Shown: positions 1-9,427 of the stretch, piece after piece | Numbering within the stretch: the first letter of the stretch is position 1 | Layout: the number at the start of each line of letters is the position of its first letter | Assembly: GCA_003249035.1 (NCBI GenBank) | Contig: QBMK01000033.1 | Coordinates: 1 to 43,105, forward strand | Length of the DNA stretch: 43,105 bases | Origin: Pseudanabaena sp. | Lineage (GTDB): Bacteria; Cyanobacteriota; Cyanobacteriia; Pseudanabaenales; Pseudanabaenaceae | Reading direction: 5' to 3' | Notes under the pieces: generated by a model | What the model was told of the DNA's origin: nothing | The model's database searches: none | What the model saw: the letters and a program-made list of their open reading frames with translations, nothing else | Translations under genes and position numbers: made by a program

Positions 1-97
1 ACACTATCTACCAACTTAAATTTGGACTTTTGTCTGATTATTTAAAATCCCAACTCAAGCATCCTTCTATCCCTATGGCTCTTGCGTAAGTCCTAAA

Positions 98-2143
98 CTA
101 ATTTCGCAGATCAGCGATCGCGCTAAGAGCAACATTAGCGATCGCTTGATCGGTAGCCTTTGGTAAATGGTAATACTTTCCACCGCCTGCGGCGGCGAGT
201 TCCTTAGCAAAGCCAGTAGACACAAATTTATTTTCTGTGTCAATTACCAATAGCCCTAAATTCAAAGCACGAACTTTTCGGCAAATATCGATCAATTCCG
301 CTTTAATATCAGGCTTATTTTCTGGATCAATTGGATCGCCCATTGATCTCGCCAATGGCACATTGCCCCGCCCATCAGTAATTGCCACAATCGTTACTGA
401 GCCAACATCACCTGACTGTCTAGCATTCATTGCGACACGCACTGCCTGAGTCAAGCCATGCGCTAGTGGCGAACCACCTCCGCAAGGCATCGTATCTAAG
501 CGACGACGCGCCGCCTCAATAGAACGAGTTGGCGGTAACAATACATCTGCTTTTTCTCCGCGAAAGGGAATTAGAGAAATTTGGTCACGGTTTTGATAGC
601 TATCGGTTAACATTCGCAAAGCCGCACCCTTAGCAGATTGCATTCGATTTAATGCCATCGATCCCGAAGCATCTACTAAGAAAATCGTCAAGGCTCCTGC
701 CTTACGCGCTAGCTTCTTCGCTCTGATATCCACATCCTCAACGATGACTTTGCGATGGGGTTGGCGCAATCTTCTTGCCTTTTGATAGGGTGCGGAGGCA
801 CGTAGGGTCGCATCGACCGCAATGCGATCGCTCTTTCCTTGGGGCAGAACTGGCTTAATATAGCGCCCTCGCTCTTGCGAATAAATTACATTGCGTGTAC
901 CCGATCTCCCCTGCTTTTGCATAGACTGCGCAAAAAATAGCACTTCAGGATCGAGAATTACACCTTCAGGATCGAAGATAAATTCTTCAGGGATTTCGGG
1001 GGATTCATCCTGCTCTTGCTCTTGTTCACGATCCTCTCGATCTTCTTCCTGCTCTTGTTCTCCCTCATCTTGATTTGGAGGTGGGGGTGGGGGAGATTGC
1101 TGTTGCTGTTCGGGTTGTTGTTGATCGGGCGAAAGAGGAGATCTCGGCACGATTACTAACTCCACCGCCTGACGCAAATCGTCAGCATTGACTTGCGTGC
1201 GACTTTCCAATGCCGCCGCTGCCTTAGCCACCCGCAATGCAAATAACTCAGCGCGATGTCCTTGGACTCCACCCCGCACCGCTTCAGCAACTAAATATTG
1301 AATTTGCGCTCTAGAAATGGTGACATCTTTAAGCCATTCTCTCGCTAAAATAATCTGTGTCCGAAGATCATCTATATCCGAGTCATAGCAATTTAAAAAG
1401 GATTCAGGAGAATTGGCATAGTCCAACACCATATCTACTGCTTCGACTCGTTGATCAAGGGAGAGAACTCCATCCGCAGAAAGATTGATTGCAATCCGAT
1501 CCATCAAATGCTCTCCTAATGTCCCCTCTTCGGGATTATAGGTAGCAATTAGCAAAGGCTGACAAGGATGTTGATAGCTAATTCCTTCGCGTTCGACTTG
1601 GTTATATCCTGTAGAGAGAACCGAAAGCAGTAAATTAGAAATCTGAGGATCGAGTAAATTAATCTCATCGATATAAAGAACGCCGCGATGAGCTTCCGCC
1701 AAAATCCCTGGTTGAAATACAGTTTGTCCCTCTCGCACCGATCGACTGACATCCACCGAGCCAATCAGTCGATCTTCAGTAATTCCTAAAGGAATCTGAA
1801 TAAACGGCGCAGGTATGACTTTGGTTTTGATTTCGCTAAGCTCTTTCCCCTGCATTGCTTCAATTAAAGCGTTATCCCATTCGTCAGGATTGGTCGGATC
1901 GCAATTACCTAAAGAGTCAATCGCGACTTCAATGGGAGGGAGTAAGGCATGGATACCACGGGCAAGTACTGATTTTGCCGTGCCGCGTCTTCCTGCAAGG
2001 GCAATACCACCGATCGCAGGATCGATCGCAGCTAGTAGTAAAGCGGTCTTAATCGCTTCTTGACCGACCACAGCCGCGAGGGGAAATGTGATAGGAGTAT
2101 AGGAGATGTTTGTGGTGGGGTTGGCGGGTGGCGAAGATACCAT
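98..2143 (-). CDS. chlD: Magnesium chelatase subunit D (ChlD)
   Basis: ChlD is the AAA+ platform subunit of magnesium chelatase. With ChlI and ChlH it inserts Mg2+ into protoporphyrin IX, the first committed step of chlorophyll synthesis. The 681-residue product has the family's full layout: an N-terminal AAA+ module with P-loop GRRGTAKS (51-58) and Walker B YIDE (157-160), a Pro/Gln-rich then strongly acidic linker (about 340-385), and a C-terminal von Willebrand A domain with an intact MIDAS motif DASGS (491-495). The altered P-loop (AKS instead of GKS) is usual for ChlD, which hydrolyses ATP poorly. The ATG at 2143 fits the conserved N-terminus. The gene stands alone. chlI and chlH are not in the window; chlG, later in the pathway, lies 40 kb away. 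Confidence 0.96.
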   Translation of the reverse strand: MVSSPPANPTTNISYTPITFPLAAVVGQEAIKTALLLAAIDPAIGGIALAGRRGTAKSVLARGIHALLPPIEVAIDSLGNCDPTNPDEWDNALIEAMQGKELSEIKTKVIPAPFIQIPLGITEDRLIGSVDVSRSVREGQTVFQPGILAEAHRGVLYIDEINLLDPQISNLLLSVLSTGYNQVEREGISYQHPCQPLLIATYNPEEGTLGEHLMDRIAINLSADGVLSLDQRVEAVDMVLDYANSPESFLNCYDSDIDDLRTQIILAREWLKDVTISRAQIQYLVAEAVRGGVQGHRAELFALRVAKAAAALESRTQVNADDLRQAVELVIVPRSPLSPDQQQPEQQQQSPPPPPPNQDEGEQEQEEDREDREQEQEQDESPEIPEEFIFDPEGVILDPEVLFFAQSMQKQGRSGTRNVIYSQERGRYIKPVLPQGKSDRIAVDATLRASAPYQKARRLRQPHRKVIVEDVDIRAKKLARKAGALTIFLVDASGSMALNRMQSAKGAALRMLTDSYQNRDQISLIPFRGEKADVLLPPTRSIEAARRRLDTMPCGGGSPLAHGLTQAVRVAMNARQSGDVGSVTIVAITDGRGNVPLARSMGDPIDPENKPDIKAELIDICRKVRALNLGLLVIDTENKFVSTGFAKELAAAGGGKYYHLPKATDQAIANVALSAIADLRN

Positions 2144-2574
2144 GCGATCAATTTATATAAAAGTTATGGAATTTATAGATGTCTGACCAATTATAGCGGT
2201 TGTTGAATATAGTCGAGATTGAATTAAGTGTTTTGTGGCGTTAATTTCCTATTTGTTACAGAAAAAGCAAGATTTACGCTTTATCTCAAGTTGACAGTCT
2301 AAGAACTGAAGAGAAATCAAGATTGATAAGTTTTGACGGACTGTCTATTGGCTTGAACCGATTATTTACGCAAAGATTACAGGCTTTACGGTATCGAAAA
2401 AGCACTTTAGTTGTATCTCAAATATCAATTGAGATCATACATGTGTGATTTTATGATTTGAAGTTTATAGCAATCGCATCACAGGAATATTTTTAGAATC
2501 TAGCCAAACATTTAGCAGTTCGGATTCCTATTTGTTTAGACTAAAATAGCAACATATGCAAATCCAATCCTTCA
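2144..2574. other. Intergenic region between divergent chlD and oxidase operon
   Basis: This 431-bp gap separates the chlD start from the start of the oxidase operon, so promoters for both must lie here. It is AT-rich. I see no convincing ORF, RNA gene or strong hairpin. A TTGACA-like hexamer occurs near 2291, but I could not pair it with a convincing -10 box. Confidence 0.5.
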
Positions 2575-3093
2575 TTGAGTATTGAAAATACTATGCTGGA
2601 ATACCTTCCACCTTTAAATGACCATAATTTGCCTTATCCCGACACAATTCACCCGATTGTGGTGCATTTTGTGATTGCGATGGTGTTGTTTTCGGTAGTA
2701 TGCGATGCGATCGGCTACTTCACTCGCAATCCTCGTCTATATGAAGTTAGCTGGTGGAATTACTTTTTTGCCACTATTTCTATTTTTATCGCCATTATCT
2801 TCGGACAAATTGAAGCAGGACTTGCTGAACCTTATAGTTCAGTAGAAGCTACTTTAAACTTACATACCATTATAGGTTGGTCATTATCAGGAATTATCGC
2901 CGCGATTACAGGATGGCGATATGTAATTCGTATTCGAGATCCTAAAGTTTTGCCTGCCTCGTTCCTAGGCGTAGGAGTGTTATTGACAGGACTGGTTTTG
3001 TTTCAAGTTTATTTAGGAGACCTATTAGTTTGGGTTTATGGACTGCATACAGTTCCCGTTGTTGAAGCTTTAAGGGAGGCTAGTTTAAAGTGA
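2575..3093 (+). CDS. DUF2231 membrane protein, first gene of ARTO operon
   Basis: A small integral membrane protein of the DUF2231 family with about four predicted membrane helices. Cyanobacterial quinol-type oxidase operons often carry such genes next to the subunit II, I and III genes; the biochemical role is not established. Histidines lie at H26 and H31 (motif IHPIVVH at the start of helix 1), H97 (start of helix 3) and H158 (after the last helix). The paralogue encoded next has them in matching places. The given start is TTG; the in-frame ATG at 2593 (six codons later) is an alternative. The stop codon overlaps the GTG start of the next gene, so the two are translationally coupled. Confidence 0.82.
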   Translation: MSIENTMLEYLPPLNDHNLPYPDTIHPIVVHFVIAMVLFSVVCDAIGYFTRNPRLYEVSWWNYFFATISIFIAIIFGQIEAGLAEPYSSVEATLNLHTIIGWSLSGIIAAITGWRYVIRIRDPKVLPASFLGVGVLLTGLVLFQVYLGDLLVWVYGLHTVPVVEALREASLK

Positions 3094-3701
3094 ATCCAGA
3101 CTTGATTAATCAATTAGGTAGTCAGTTGGGCGCAAATGGATTACCCTATGCAATTCCAATTCATCCCAATCTTGTTCATATGACTTTGGGATTGTTTATT
3201 GTCGCGATCGGGTTTGATTTTGTCGGTGTGTTTTTTGTTTTGGAAAAGCCCGTATTCAAGTTTCTGGCGATTCCTGCGGCTCGTTCCAACTTTTTTGATG
3301 TCGGTTGGTATAACATGGTCGCTGCTTCGATCATCACCTTCTTCACTGTGGCTGCTGGCTTTTACGAGATCTTGTTAGCTACTCCTGATCCCAATGTGAA
3401 AAGCGCTTGGGGTTTTCAAGCACTGGAAACGATGATCTGGCATGGCGTGGGCGGAGTATTGTTGCTTGCGCTGATTGTGGGCATGACCATATGGCGTGGG
3501 TTTCAGCGCTTTCTCTGGCGCAAGGATATGGGACAACAGGTACAATGGAGTTATCTATTAGCAGGATTAGCAATTTTTGCGATCATGTTTGCCCATGGGA
3601 CTTTAGGAGCGCAACTTGCTTCGGAATTTGGCGTGCATATCACTGCCGATCGCATATTGCGTATGAGTAAAGATGTCGATCTCAATCAGTTACTGAAATA
3701 G
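3090..3701 (+). CDS. Second DUF2231 membrane protein of ARTO operon
   Basis: A paralogue of the preceding protein (203 residues, about four membrane helices). It shares the pattern LPY-x3-IHP-x2-VH near the N-terminus (H25, H30), a histidine before helix 3 (H118) and one near the end of the last helix (H183), plus an extra H169. The GTG start at 3090 overlaps the TGA of the upstream gene. Subunit II starts 8 bp downstream. The position suggests an accessory subunit or assembly factor of the oxidase. Histidines at helix boundaries would suit heme or quinone binding, but that is inference. Confidence 0.82.
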   Translation: MNPDLINQLGSQLGANGLPYAIPIHPNLVHMTLGLFIVAIGFDFVGVFFVLEKPVFKFLAIPAARSNFFDVGWYNMVAASIITFFTVAAGFYEILLATPDPNVKSAWGFQALETMIWHGVGGVLLLALIVGMTIWRGFQRFLWRKDMGQQVQWSYLLAGLAIFAIMFAHGTLGAQLASEFGVHITADRILRMSKDVDLNQLLK

Positions 3702-3709
3702 GGATATCT

Positions 3710-4606
3710 ATGAAACTTCGCACAGTTTTAATTTTAGGTGGAATAGCGATCGCGATCGCCCTGATCAGTCTCTGGATGGGACAACAAGCCTATACGTGGT
3801 TTCCACCGCAAGCATCAGCTGAATCAATTTTAATTGATAACTTATTTAGCTTTTTGGTGACATTAGGAACTTTTATTTTCCTTGGCGTGGTTGGAACCTT
3901 GTCCTATTCGGTTTTGTTTCAGAGAGCTGACAAATATGACTATAGTGATGGGCCACACATTGAGGGCAATGTTAAGTTAGAGATTATCTGGACAGCAATT
4001 CCCTTTGCACTAGTAATTTGGATTGCAGCATATAGCTATCAGATCTATGGTCAAATGTCGGTCTTAGGGCCAATGGAACATGTGCATATGAATGCATCGG
4101 CTGAGGCGGCAACGATGGCGAAGATGGGAGATGGCGAAGACACCGAAAAAATTGATGTATTTGCGCGGCAATGGTCATGGGAGTTTGTTTATGGAAAAGG
4201 CACTAGTGTCGATGTTAGTAGTACAGAATTACATCTGCCGAATAATCGCCGCATTAAATTAGCCTTACATTCCGCAGATGTACTACATGGCTTTTACGTT
4301 CCCGCCTTTCGCCTCAAGCAAGACATCATTCCTGGGCGAGTGATTAATTTTGAATTTACGCCAATTCGTGAAGGCAAATATCGACTGCGGGATTCTCAAT
4401 ATAGCGGCACTTATTTTGCGGCGATGCAAACTGATGTGGTAGTGGAATCTCCTGAAGCCTATCAAAAATGGTTGGCGGATGCTTCTATCGCTACGCCTGT
4501 AGCCGCCTATAATCGTGCATCTAATGAATATGCCAAACGAGCTAATGCAAATAATTGGGCGACGGTTATCCCTGCGGCTCCGCCTGTGGTGAATTATTCT
4601 AATTAA
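3710..4606 (+). CDS. ctaC: Quinol-type heme-copper oxidase subunit II (ARTO; CuA lost)
   Basis: Subunit II of a heme-copper terminal oxidase: two N-terminal transmembrane helices after an initial hydrophobic segment, then a cupredoxin domain facing the lumen or periplasm. In cytochrome c oxidases the CuA ligands follow H...C-x-E-x-C-x3-H-x2-M. Here H193 and M239 remain, but the other positions read D228, Q230, S232 and F236. CuA cannot form, so the complex should take electrons from quinol rather than from cytochrome c or plastocyanin. This is the known hallmark of the cyanobacterial alternative respiratory terminal oxidase. The gene lies between the DUF2231 pair and a pilin-like gene; subunits I and III follow. 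Confidence 0.93.
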   Translation: MKLRTVLILGGIAIAIALISLWMGQQAYTWFPPQASAESILIDNLFSFLVTLGTFIFLGVVGTLSYSVLFQRADKYDYSDGPHIEGNVKLEIIWTAIPFALVIWIAAYSYQIYGQMSVLGPMEHVHMNASAEAATMAKMGDGEDTEKIDVFARQWSWEFVYGKGTSVDVSSTELHLPNNRRIKLALHSADVLHGFYVPAFRLKQDIIPGRVINFEFTPIREGKYRLRDSQYSGTYFAAMQTDVVVESPEAYQKWLADASIATPVAAYNRASNEYAKRANANNWATVIPAAPPVVNYSN

Positions 4607-4622
4607 ATATGGAGGTCAACTA

Positions 4623-5150
4623 ATGTCTGATCTACTCGAAAAAAGTCCCAAAGAAGATTCTCGCAAAAGAAATCCTAAGCGAATTATGGCATTGACCGCT
4701 ATTGGTGCAATCCCTTTGGGTATTGGAATTTGTTTTATTCAAGTTCCGATTGGTTGCGCTTGTGCTGATCCTGGATTATCTATAACTGGTAGCTATCTGA
4801 GGGCTCAACAAGCCTATCATTTAGAGCATCAGACTTTTAGTAAATCTTATGAAACTTTGGGTATTGGCTCGATCCCTGAAAAAACGAAGCGTTATCTCTT
4901 CTCTACAGAAGTAATTAGCGATCGCGTTTATATCTATGCAACTCCAAGGGAAGTGCCAACTGACCTATTTGGTCTAGGACTCACTAAGGCAAAGATATCT
5001 GCTCTTGTCGGTGCTGTTGGCTATGACGAGAAACGGAAAGAGACTGATTCAGTTCTATGTATAGCTGAAGGAAGTACTTTCGATAAGCCACCTAAACCTG
5101 TATTCAATGGTGGGAAATTTACTTGCCCTAGTGGATTTTATGCCAGATAG
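4623..5150 (+). CDS. Type IV pilin-like G/H family protein inside oxidase operon
   Basis: A 175-residue protein with a charged N-terminus (about 1-20), one hydrophobic segment (about 21-40), then a soluble domain. The stretch beginning GSYLRAQQAYHLEHQTF, followed by a conserved-looking SYETLGIG turn, resembles the cyanobacterial type IV pilin-like G/H family, where GSMNRAQQAYYLE is typical. The usual prepilin cleavage motif (G followed by FTLIE) is not seen, so it is probably a membrane-anchored relative rather than an assembled pilin. A strong GGAGG lies about 8 bp upstream of the ATG. It sits between subunits II and I on the same strand, so it is probably co-transcribed. A role in the oxidase is inference from position only. 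Confidence 0.7.
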   Translation: MSDLLEKSPKEDSRKRNPKRIMALTAIGAIPLGIGICFIQVPIGCACADPGLSITGSYLRAQQAYHLEHQTFSKSYETLGIGSIPEKTKRYLFSTEVISDRVYIYATPREVPTDLFGLGLTKAKISALVGAVGYDEKRKETDSVLCIAEGSTFDKPPKPVFNGGKFTCPSGFYAR

Positions 5151-5217
5151 CGATCGGGCTTTGTAATTAATTCAACATCTCATCCGTTCCCACAATTCTT
5201 AGTTAATTTTATTCGTT

Positions 5218-6900
5218 ATGGCAAACATTTCTATTGATGCGATCGCTGGTGTTCAACCGGCGCAGTCTGGTAAGCCTGAAGACTGGCGCAGATTTTTTGG
5301 GTTTAGCACCGATCATAAAGTAATTGGGATTCAATATATTGTTACTTCCTTCTTCTTCTTTTTAATCGGTGGCGTTTTAGCGATGGTGATTCGGGGCGAA
5401 CTACTTACACCTGAATCGGATCTGGTCGATCGCACAGTTTACAATTCCATGTTTACGATGCATGGCACGATCATGCTGTTTCTTTGGACATTTCCAGTGT
5501 TATTAGGGATATCTAATTACCTAGTTCCATTGATGATCGGGGCGCGAGATATGGCTTTCCCAAAGTTAAATGCTGTTGCTTTTTGGATGGTTCCTGTATT
5601 TGGAATTATTCTGATGGCAAGCTTTTTTGTACCTGGAGGTTCTTCGCAATCGGGTTGGTGGGCGTATCCGCCAGTGAGTTTGCAAAATCCTACAGGAAAT
5701 TTGATTAATGGTCAGTTCCTGTGGTTGCTGGCGGTGGCGATTTCGGGTGTTGCTTCGATTATGGGCGCGATTAACTTCGTAACTACGATTTTCAGAATGC
5801 GGACTACAGGAATGACTTGGTTCAAAATGCCTGTGTTTGTATGGACAGTTCTTGCCGCGCAAATTATTCAGTTATTTGGTTTGCCAGCCCTGACCGCAGG
5901 AGCAGTGATGCTGTTATCTGACTTGACTTTTGGCACGAGTTTCTTCGATCCTGCTAAAGGCGGTGATCCCGTTCTCTTTCAACATTTTTTCTGGTTCTAT
6001 TCCCATCCTGCGGTTTATGTAATTATCCTGCCAGTGTTTGGGATTTTCTCGGAGATTTTCCCTGTTTACGCCCGTAAGCCATTATTTGGTTACAAGGTCG
6101 TCGCAGTTTCTTCATTGATTATCACGGGATTGAGCGCTGTAGTTTGGGTTCATCATATGTTCGCCAGTGGCACTCCTGATTGGATGCGGATGCTATTTAT
6201 GGCGACGACGATGTTGATTTCTGTGCCAACTGGAATCAAAGTTTTTGCATGGGTCGCGACGATCTGGGGCGGCAAGATCAAGCTAACCACCGCGATGCTA
6301 TTTGGACTAGGGGCATTGGTGATGTTTGTATTTTCAGGAATCACAGGCATCATGCTTGCCGCAGTTCCTGTAGATATCCATGTGAACAATACTTACTTCG
6401 TGGTTGGACATTTCCACTATGTAATTTACGGCGCAGTGGTCTTAGGAATTTATGCAGGGCTTTATCACTGGTTCCCCAAAATGACGGGACGGATGTATTC
6501 CGAAGGCCTAGGCAAACTTCATTTCATTCTCACCTTTATTGGCACTAATGCTTGTTTCTTTCCAATGCATCCGCTCGGTTTACAGGGAATGCCACGCCGC
6601 GTTGCCTCCTACGATCCTGAATTTGCTTTCTGGAATGTGATTGCCAGTTTAGGCGGATTTCTACTAGGAATATCGACATTACCATTCTTACTCAACATGA
6701 TTGGCTCATGGGTACAGGGAGAAAAAGCTCCCAAAAATCCTTGGCGAGCGATCGGTTTGGAATGGCTAATTTCTTCGCCACCATCCCATGAGAACTTTGA
6801 GGAGTTACCAATTGTAATTTCCGAACCCTATGGCTATGGCAAAGATGAACCCTTAGTTTCTAATCCTGATAAGTTAGAGGTAAATCATGCAACCAGTTAG
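5218..6900 (+). CDS. ctaD: Heme-copper oxidase subunit I (quinol-type, A2-like)
   Basis: The catalytic subunit: about twelve membrane helices holding the low-spin heme and the heme-CuB oxygen-reducing centre, and pumping protons. All metal ligands are visible: H82 and H400 for the low-spin heme, H398 for the high-spin heme, and H263, H312 and H313 for CuB. The Y267 of HPAVY is the cross-linked tyrosine. The D-channel glutamate of A1 oxidases (HPEVY) is alanine, and the preceding residues are YS, giving YSHPAVY (261-267). This is the signature of A2-type oxidases. The length of 560 residues is normal. The 3' end overlaps the subunit III start by 14 bp. Confidence 0.96.
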   Translation: MANISIDAIAGVQPAQSGKPEDWRRFFGFSTDHKVIGIQYIVTSFFFFLIGGVLAMVIRGELLTPESDLVDRTVYNSMFTMHGTIMLFLWTFPVLLGISNYLVPLMIGARDMAFPKLNAVAFWMVPVFGIILMASFFVPGGSSQSGWWAYPPVSLQNPTGNLINGQFLWLLAVAISGVASIMGAINFVTTIFRMRTTGMTWFKMPVFVWTVLAAQIIQLFGLPALTAGAVMLLSDLTFGTSFFDPAKGGDPVLFQHFFWFYSHPAVYVIILPVFGIFSEIFPVYARKPLFGYKVVAVSSLIITGLSAVVWVHHMFASGTPDWMRMLFMATTMLISVPTGIKVFAWVATIWGGKIKLTTAMLFGLGALVMFVFSGITGIMLAAVPVDIHVNNTYFVVGHFHYVIYGAVVLGIYAGLYHWFPKMTGRMYSEGLGKLHFILTFIGTNACFFPMHPLGLQGMPRRVASYDPEFAFWNVIASLGGFLLGISTLPFLLNMIGSWVQGEKAPKNPWRAIGLEWLISSPPSHENFEELPIVISEPYGYGKDEPLVSNPDKLEVNHATS

Positions 6901-7501
6901 TGCTTCTGTTGGCGACAACCCCATTTTGGAGGTTACCCACGAATCTGCTCATAGTGAGCATCCCGACAATCGGCTGTTTGGCTTTATCGTATTTCTGCTT
7001 TCCGAAAGCGTCATCTTCTTGAGCTTTTTCGCCGCTTACATTGTCTATAAAACTACTGCTCTCAATTGGTTGCCTGATGGAGTCACAGGTTTAGAAATTA
7101 AAGAGCCAACGATTAACACGATCATTCTGGTTTCCAGTAGTTTCACGATCTATATCGCGGAGAAATTCCTCCATAAAAAGCAGCTTTGGGGCTTTCGCGC
7201 TTTCTGGCTACTGACGATCGTTATGGGTAGTTACTTCCTTTACGGTCAAGCCGTGGAATGGAGTGGTTTAGCCTTTGGCTTTGGTGATGGTGTATTTGGT
7301 GGTAGTTTCTATTTGCTAACTGGTTTTCACGGCTTGCACGTTTTAACGGGTGTGCTGTTGCAACTAATCATGTTAGTGCGATCGTTCCTTCCTGATAATT
7401 ATGCAAAAGGAGAGTTCGGAGTTGAATCCACTTCACTATTTTGGCATTTTGTCGATGTGATTTGGATTGCGTTGTTTATTCTGATTTATGTTTGGCAATA
7501 A
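6887..7501 (+). CDS. ctaE: Heme-copper oxidase subunit III
   Basis: Subunit III of the same oxidase, 204 residues with about five membrane helices. Family features include the N-terminal LFGFIVFLLSESVIFLSFF helix with its conserved glutamate, the motif TGFHGLHVLTG and the C-terminal YWHFVDVIW-like end (here FWHFVDVIWIALF). It stabilises subunit I and does not bind metals. Translation starts inside the end of the subunit I gene (14-bp overlap). It is the last gene of the operon; a 16-bp perfect inverted repeat begins 20 bp after the stop. Confidence 0.95.
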   Translation: MQPVSASVGDNPILEVTHESAHSEHPDNRLFGFIVFLLSESVIFLSFFAAYIVYKTTALNWLPDGVTGLEIKEPTINTIILVSSSFTIYIAEKFLHKKQLWGFRAFWLLTIVMGSYFLYGQAVEWSGLAFGFGDGVFGGSFYLLTGFHGLHVLTGVLLQLIMLVRSFLPDNYAKGEFGVESTSLFWHFVDVIWIALFILIYVWQ

Positions 7502-7806
7502 AAGAATCATAAAACTTTAGGGGCAAAGCATTCCCACCCCAATCTATAAATTCTTAGATCCCCTTTATTTGGGAATGCTTTGCCCAAAACCTCGCAACGT
7601 AGGGACAATCCCAAAAATCTCTAACACAGAGACAATTTCCAAAACATCAGACGCAGGGAAAATTTAACGGTGAAAGCGAAGAGGGCAGAGCATTTGCGGA
7701 TTGAGATTATTGTAGGGTTTGAAGATTGTGGCGCAAAGGCTCTGCCCCTACAGTTGTTTTACGGTTGTTTTTCTATTTCTAAATTATTTATTTGAGGGAA
7801 AATCCA
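7502..7806. other. Intergenic region with two inverted repeats
   Basis: About 305 bp without a gene. It contains a perfect 16-bp inverted repeat, GGGCAAAGCATTCCCA at 7521-7536 against 7570-7585, which may end the oxidase operon transcript. A second 16-bp inverted repeat with one mismatch, GGGCAGAGCATTTGCG at 7683-7698 against 7732-7747, lies further on. Both resemble the dispersed 'gggcaa...ttgccc' palindromes common in cyanobacterial intergenic DNA. Confidence 0.6.
7521..7585. terminator. Inverted repeat after oxidase operon
   Basis: A perfect 16-bp stem (7521-7536 with 7570-7585) and a 33-nt loop, starting 20 bp after the ctaE stop. It may act as a terminator or be a dispersed palindromic repeat. 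There is no clean U-tract after the stem. Confidence 0.4.
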
Positions 7807-9318
7807 ATGATTATTGATGACAATTATTACGATGTGATTATTGTGGGAACTGGTGCGGGTGGCGGAACCCTTGCCTATAAACTCGCTTCTATAGGTAAGA
7901 AAATCCTGATTCTGGAACGTGGTGACTTTATGCCTCTCGAAGAACAGAATCGTAGCAATATTGATATCTTTCAGCGCGATCGCTATCATGCTCCCGAACA
8001 GTGGTACGACCACACAGGCGAGCCATTTTCACCGCAGACTAACTATGCGATCGGAGGGAATACAAAAATCTATGGTGCGGCTCTCTTGCGGCGGCGCGAG
8101 AAGGACTTTGAAGCAGTCACCCATCAAGCGGGAATTTCGCCAGAATGGAGCGTCAAGTATGACGAATTTGAGCCTTATTATGCGGAAGCGGAAAATCTGT
8201 ATAAGGTGCATGGCGAGTCGCAAACTGACAGTACCGAACCAGCTCACAGCGCTGATTATCCCTATCCTGCGGTCAGTCATGAGCCTGAGATTCAGAAGAT
8301 CTATGAGGCGATCGCAAATCAAGGTTTGCATGCATCAACAATTCCCCTCGGCTTGACCCGTCAAGAGGATGACCCCACTAGCGACTCCGAAGAAAGTTGC
8401 CTTGTCCCTGCCTTAAAGTCGGCAAATGTCACCTTGAAAACCCAAGCCAAAGTGATCAGTTTACATACCAATCCATCGGGGCGATCGGTGAAGGGAGTAG
8501 AAGCAGAGGTGGGCGGACAGTCCTATCTCTTTTTAGGCGATATTGTCGTGCTTGCCTGTGGTGCAATCAATTCGGCGGCGTTGCTGTTGAGATCGGCTAA
8601 TGATTCCCATCCCAAAGGGCTTGCCAATAGCTCCGATCAAGTGGGACGGAATTTGATGAAAAGCCTGTTGTCATCGGTAGTCCAACTCAGCACCAAACCC
8701 AATAATGGCTCCTTCCAAAAGTCGATTTATGTGAATGATTTTTATTGGGGTGATGCGGATTTTCCCTATCCGATGGGACATATTCAGAATTCAGGCGGAC
8801 TGCTCACCGACATCATTTTTGCGGAATCTCCTCCCGTATTCTCCATTGTTGCCAAGCTCATGCCCAACTTTGGACTGAAGCAGTTAGCTACCCATTCGAT
8901 CGGCTGGTGGGCGCAAACAGAGGATTTGCCAGACACGAATAATCGGGTGCGTTGGGAAAATAACAAAATCCATATCGATTACAATCCCAACAATATGGAA
9001 GCTCACGATCGCCTAATTTATCGTTGGACTGATGTGTTAAAAAATATCGAAAAGTCCCTAGATGTTTTCCGTACTGGTTCCCTGCATCCCCGCGCCGAGT
9101 CGCCTTTGCAGGTGGTCGCCAATCAATGCGGAACCTGTCGCTTTGGTGACGATCCTTCAACTTCCGTTTTAGATCGCGATTGCCGCGCCCACGATCTCGA
9201 TAATCTCTACGTTGTCGATGGCAGTTTCTTCCCGTCTAATGCGGCGGTGAGTCCTGCCTTGACGATTATTGCTAATGCTCTAAGAGTAGGCGATCGGTTG
9301 ATTGAGCGATTGCAGTAA
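7807..9318 (+). CDS. GMC-family FAD oxidoreductase
   Basis: A flavoprotein of the glucose-methanol-choline oxidoreductase family (503 residues from this start). The N-terminal Rossmann FAD-binding motif reads GTGAGGGTLAYKLA, with ILERGD as the end of the second strand. The C-terminus has the family block with NQCGTCRFGDDP and VVDGSFFPSNAAVSPALTI, which lines the active site. The substrate (a sugar, alcohol or sterol-like molecule) cannot be read from sequence. The ATG at 7807 is preferred over an in-frame TTG at 7792 because GAGGG at 7794-7798 is well placed as a ribosome binding site. The gene is monocistronic. Confidence 0.9.
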   Translation: MIIDDNYYDVIIVGTGAGGGTLAYKLASIGKKILILERGDFMPLEEQNRSNIDIFQRDRYHAPEQWYDHTGEPFSPQTNYAIGGNTKIYGAALLRRREKDFEAVTHQAGISPEWSVKYDEFEPYYAEAENLYKVHGESQTDSTEPAHSADYPYPAVSHEPEIQKIYEAIANQGLHASTIPLGLTRQEDDPTSDSEESCLVPALKSANVTLKTQAKVISLHTNPSGRSVKGVEAEVGGQSYLFLGDIVVLACGAINSAALLLRSANDSHPKGLANSSDQVGRNLMKSLLSSVVQLSTKPNNGSFQKSIYVNDFYWGDADFPYPMGHIQNSGGLLTDIIFAESPPVFSIVAKLMPNFGLKQLATHSIGWWAQTEDLPDTNNRVRWENNKIHIDYNPNNMEAHDRLIYRWTDVLKNIEKSLDVFRTGSLHPRAESPLQVVANQCGTCRFGDDPSTSVLDRDCRAHDLDNLYVVDGSFFPSNAAVSPALTIIANALRVGDRLIERLQ

Positions 9319-9427
9319 GTATTTATTTAATTGTTTACAGGTTGGGGTGTTTAGCAAAAATCAGTCTACATAGCTAGATACCCTAGGATTCAAAGCAATT
9401 ATAATGTTTCATGATTAATACCTAAAT

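Noticed and set aside
6180-6548. 122-codon plus-strand frame within ctaD
   Set aside because: It overlaps well-conserved catalytic regions of oxidase subunit I in another frame and resembles nothing.
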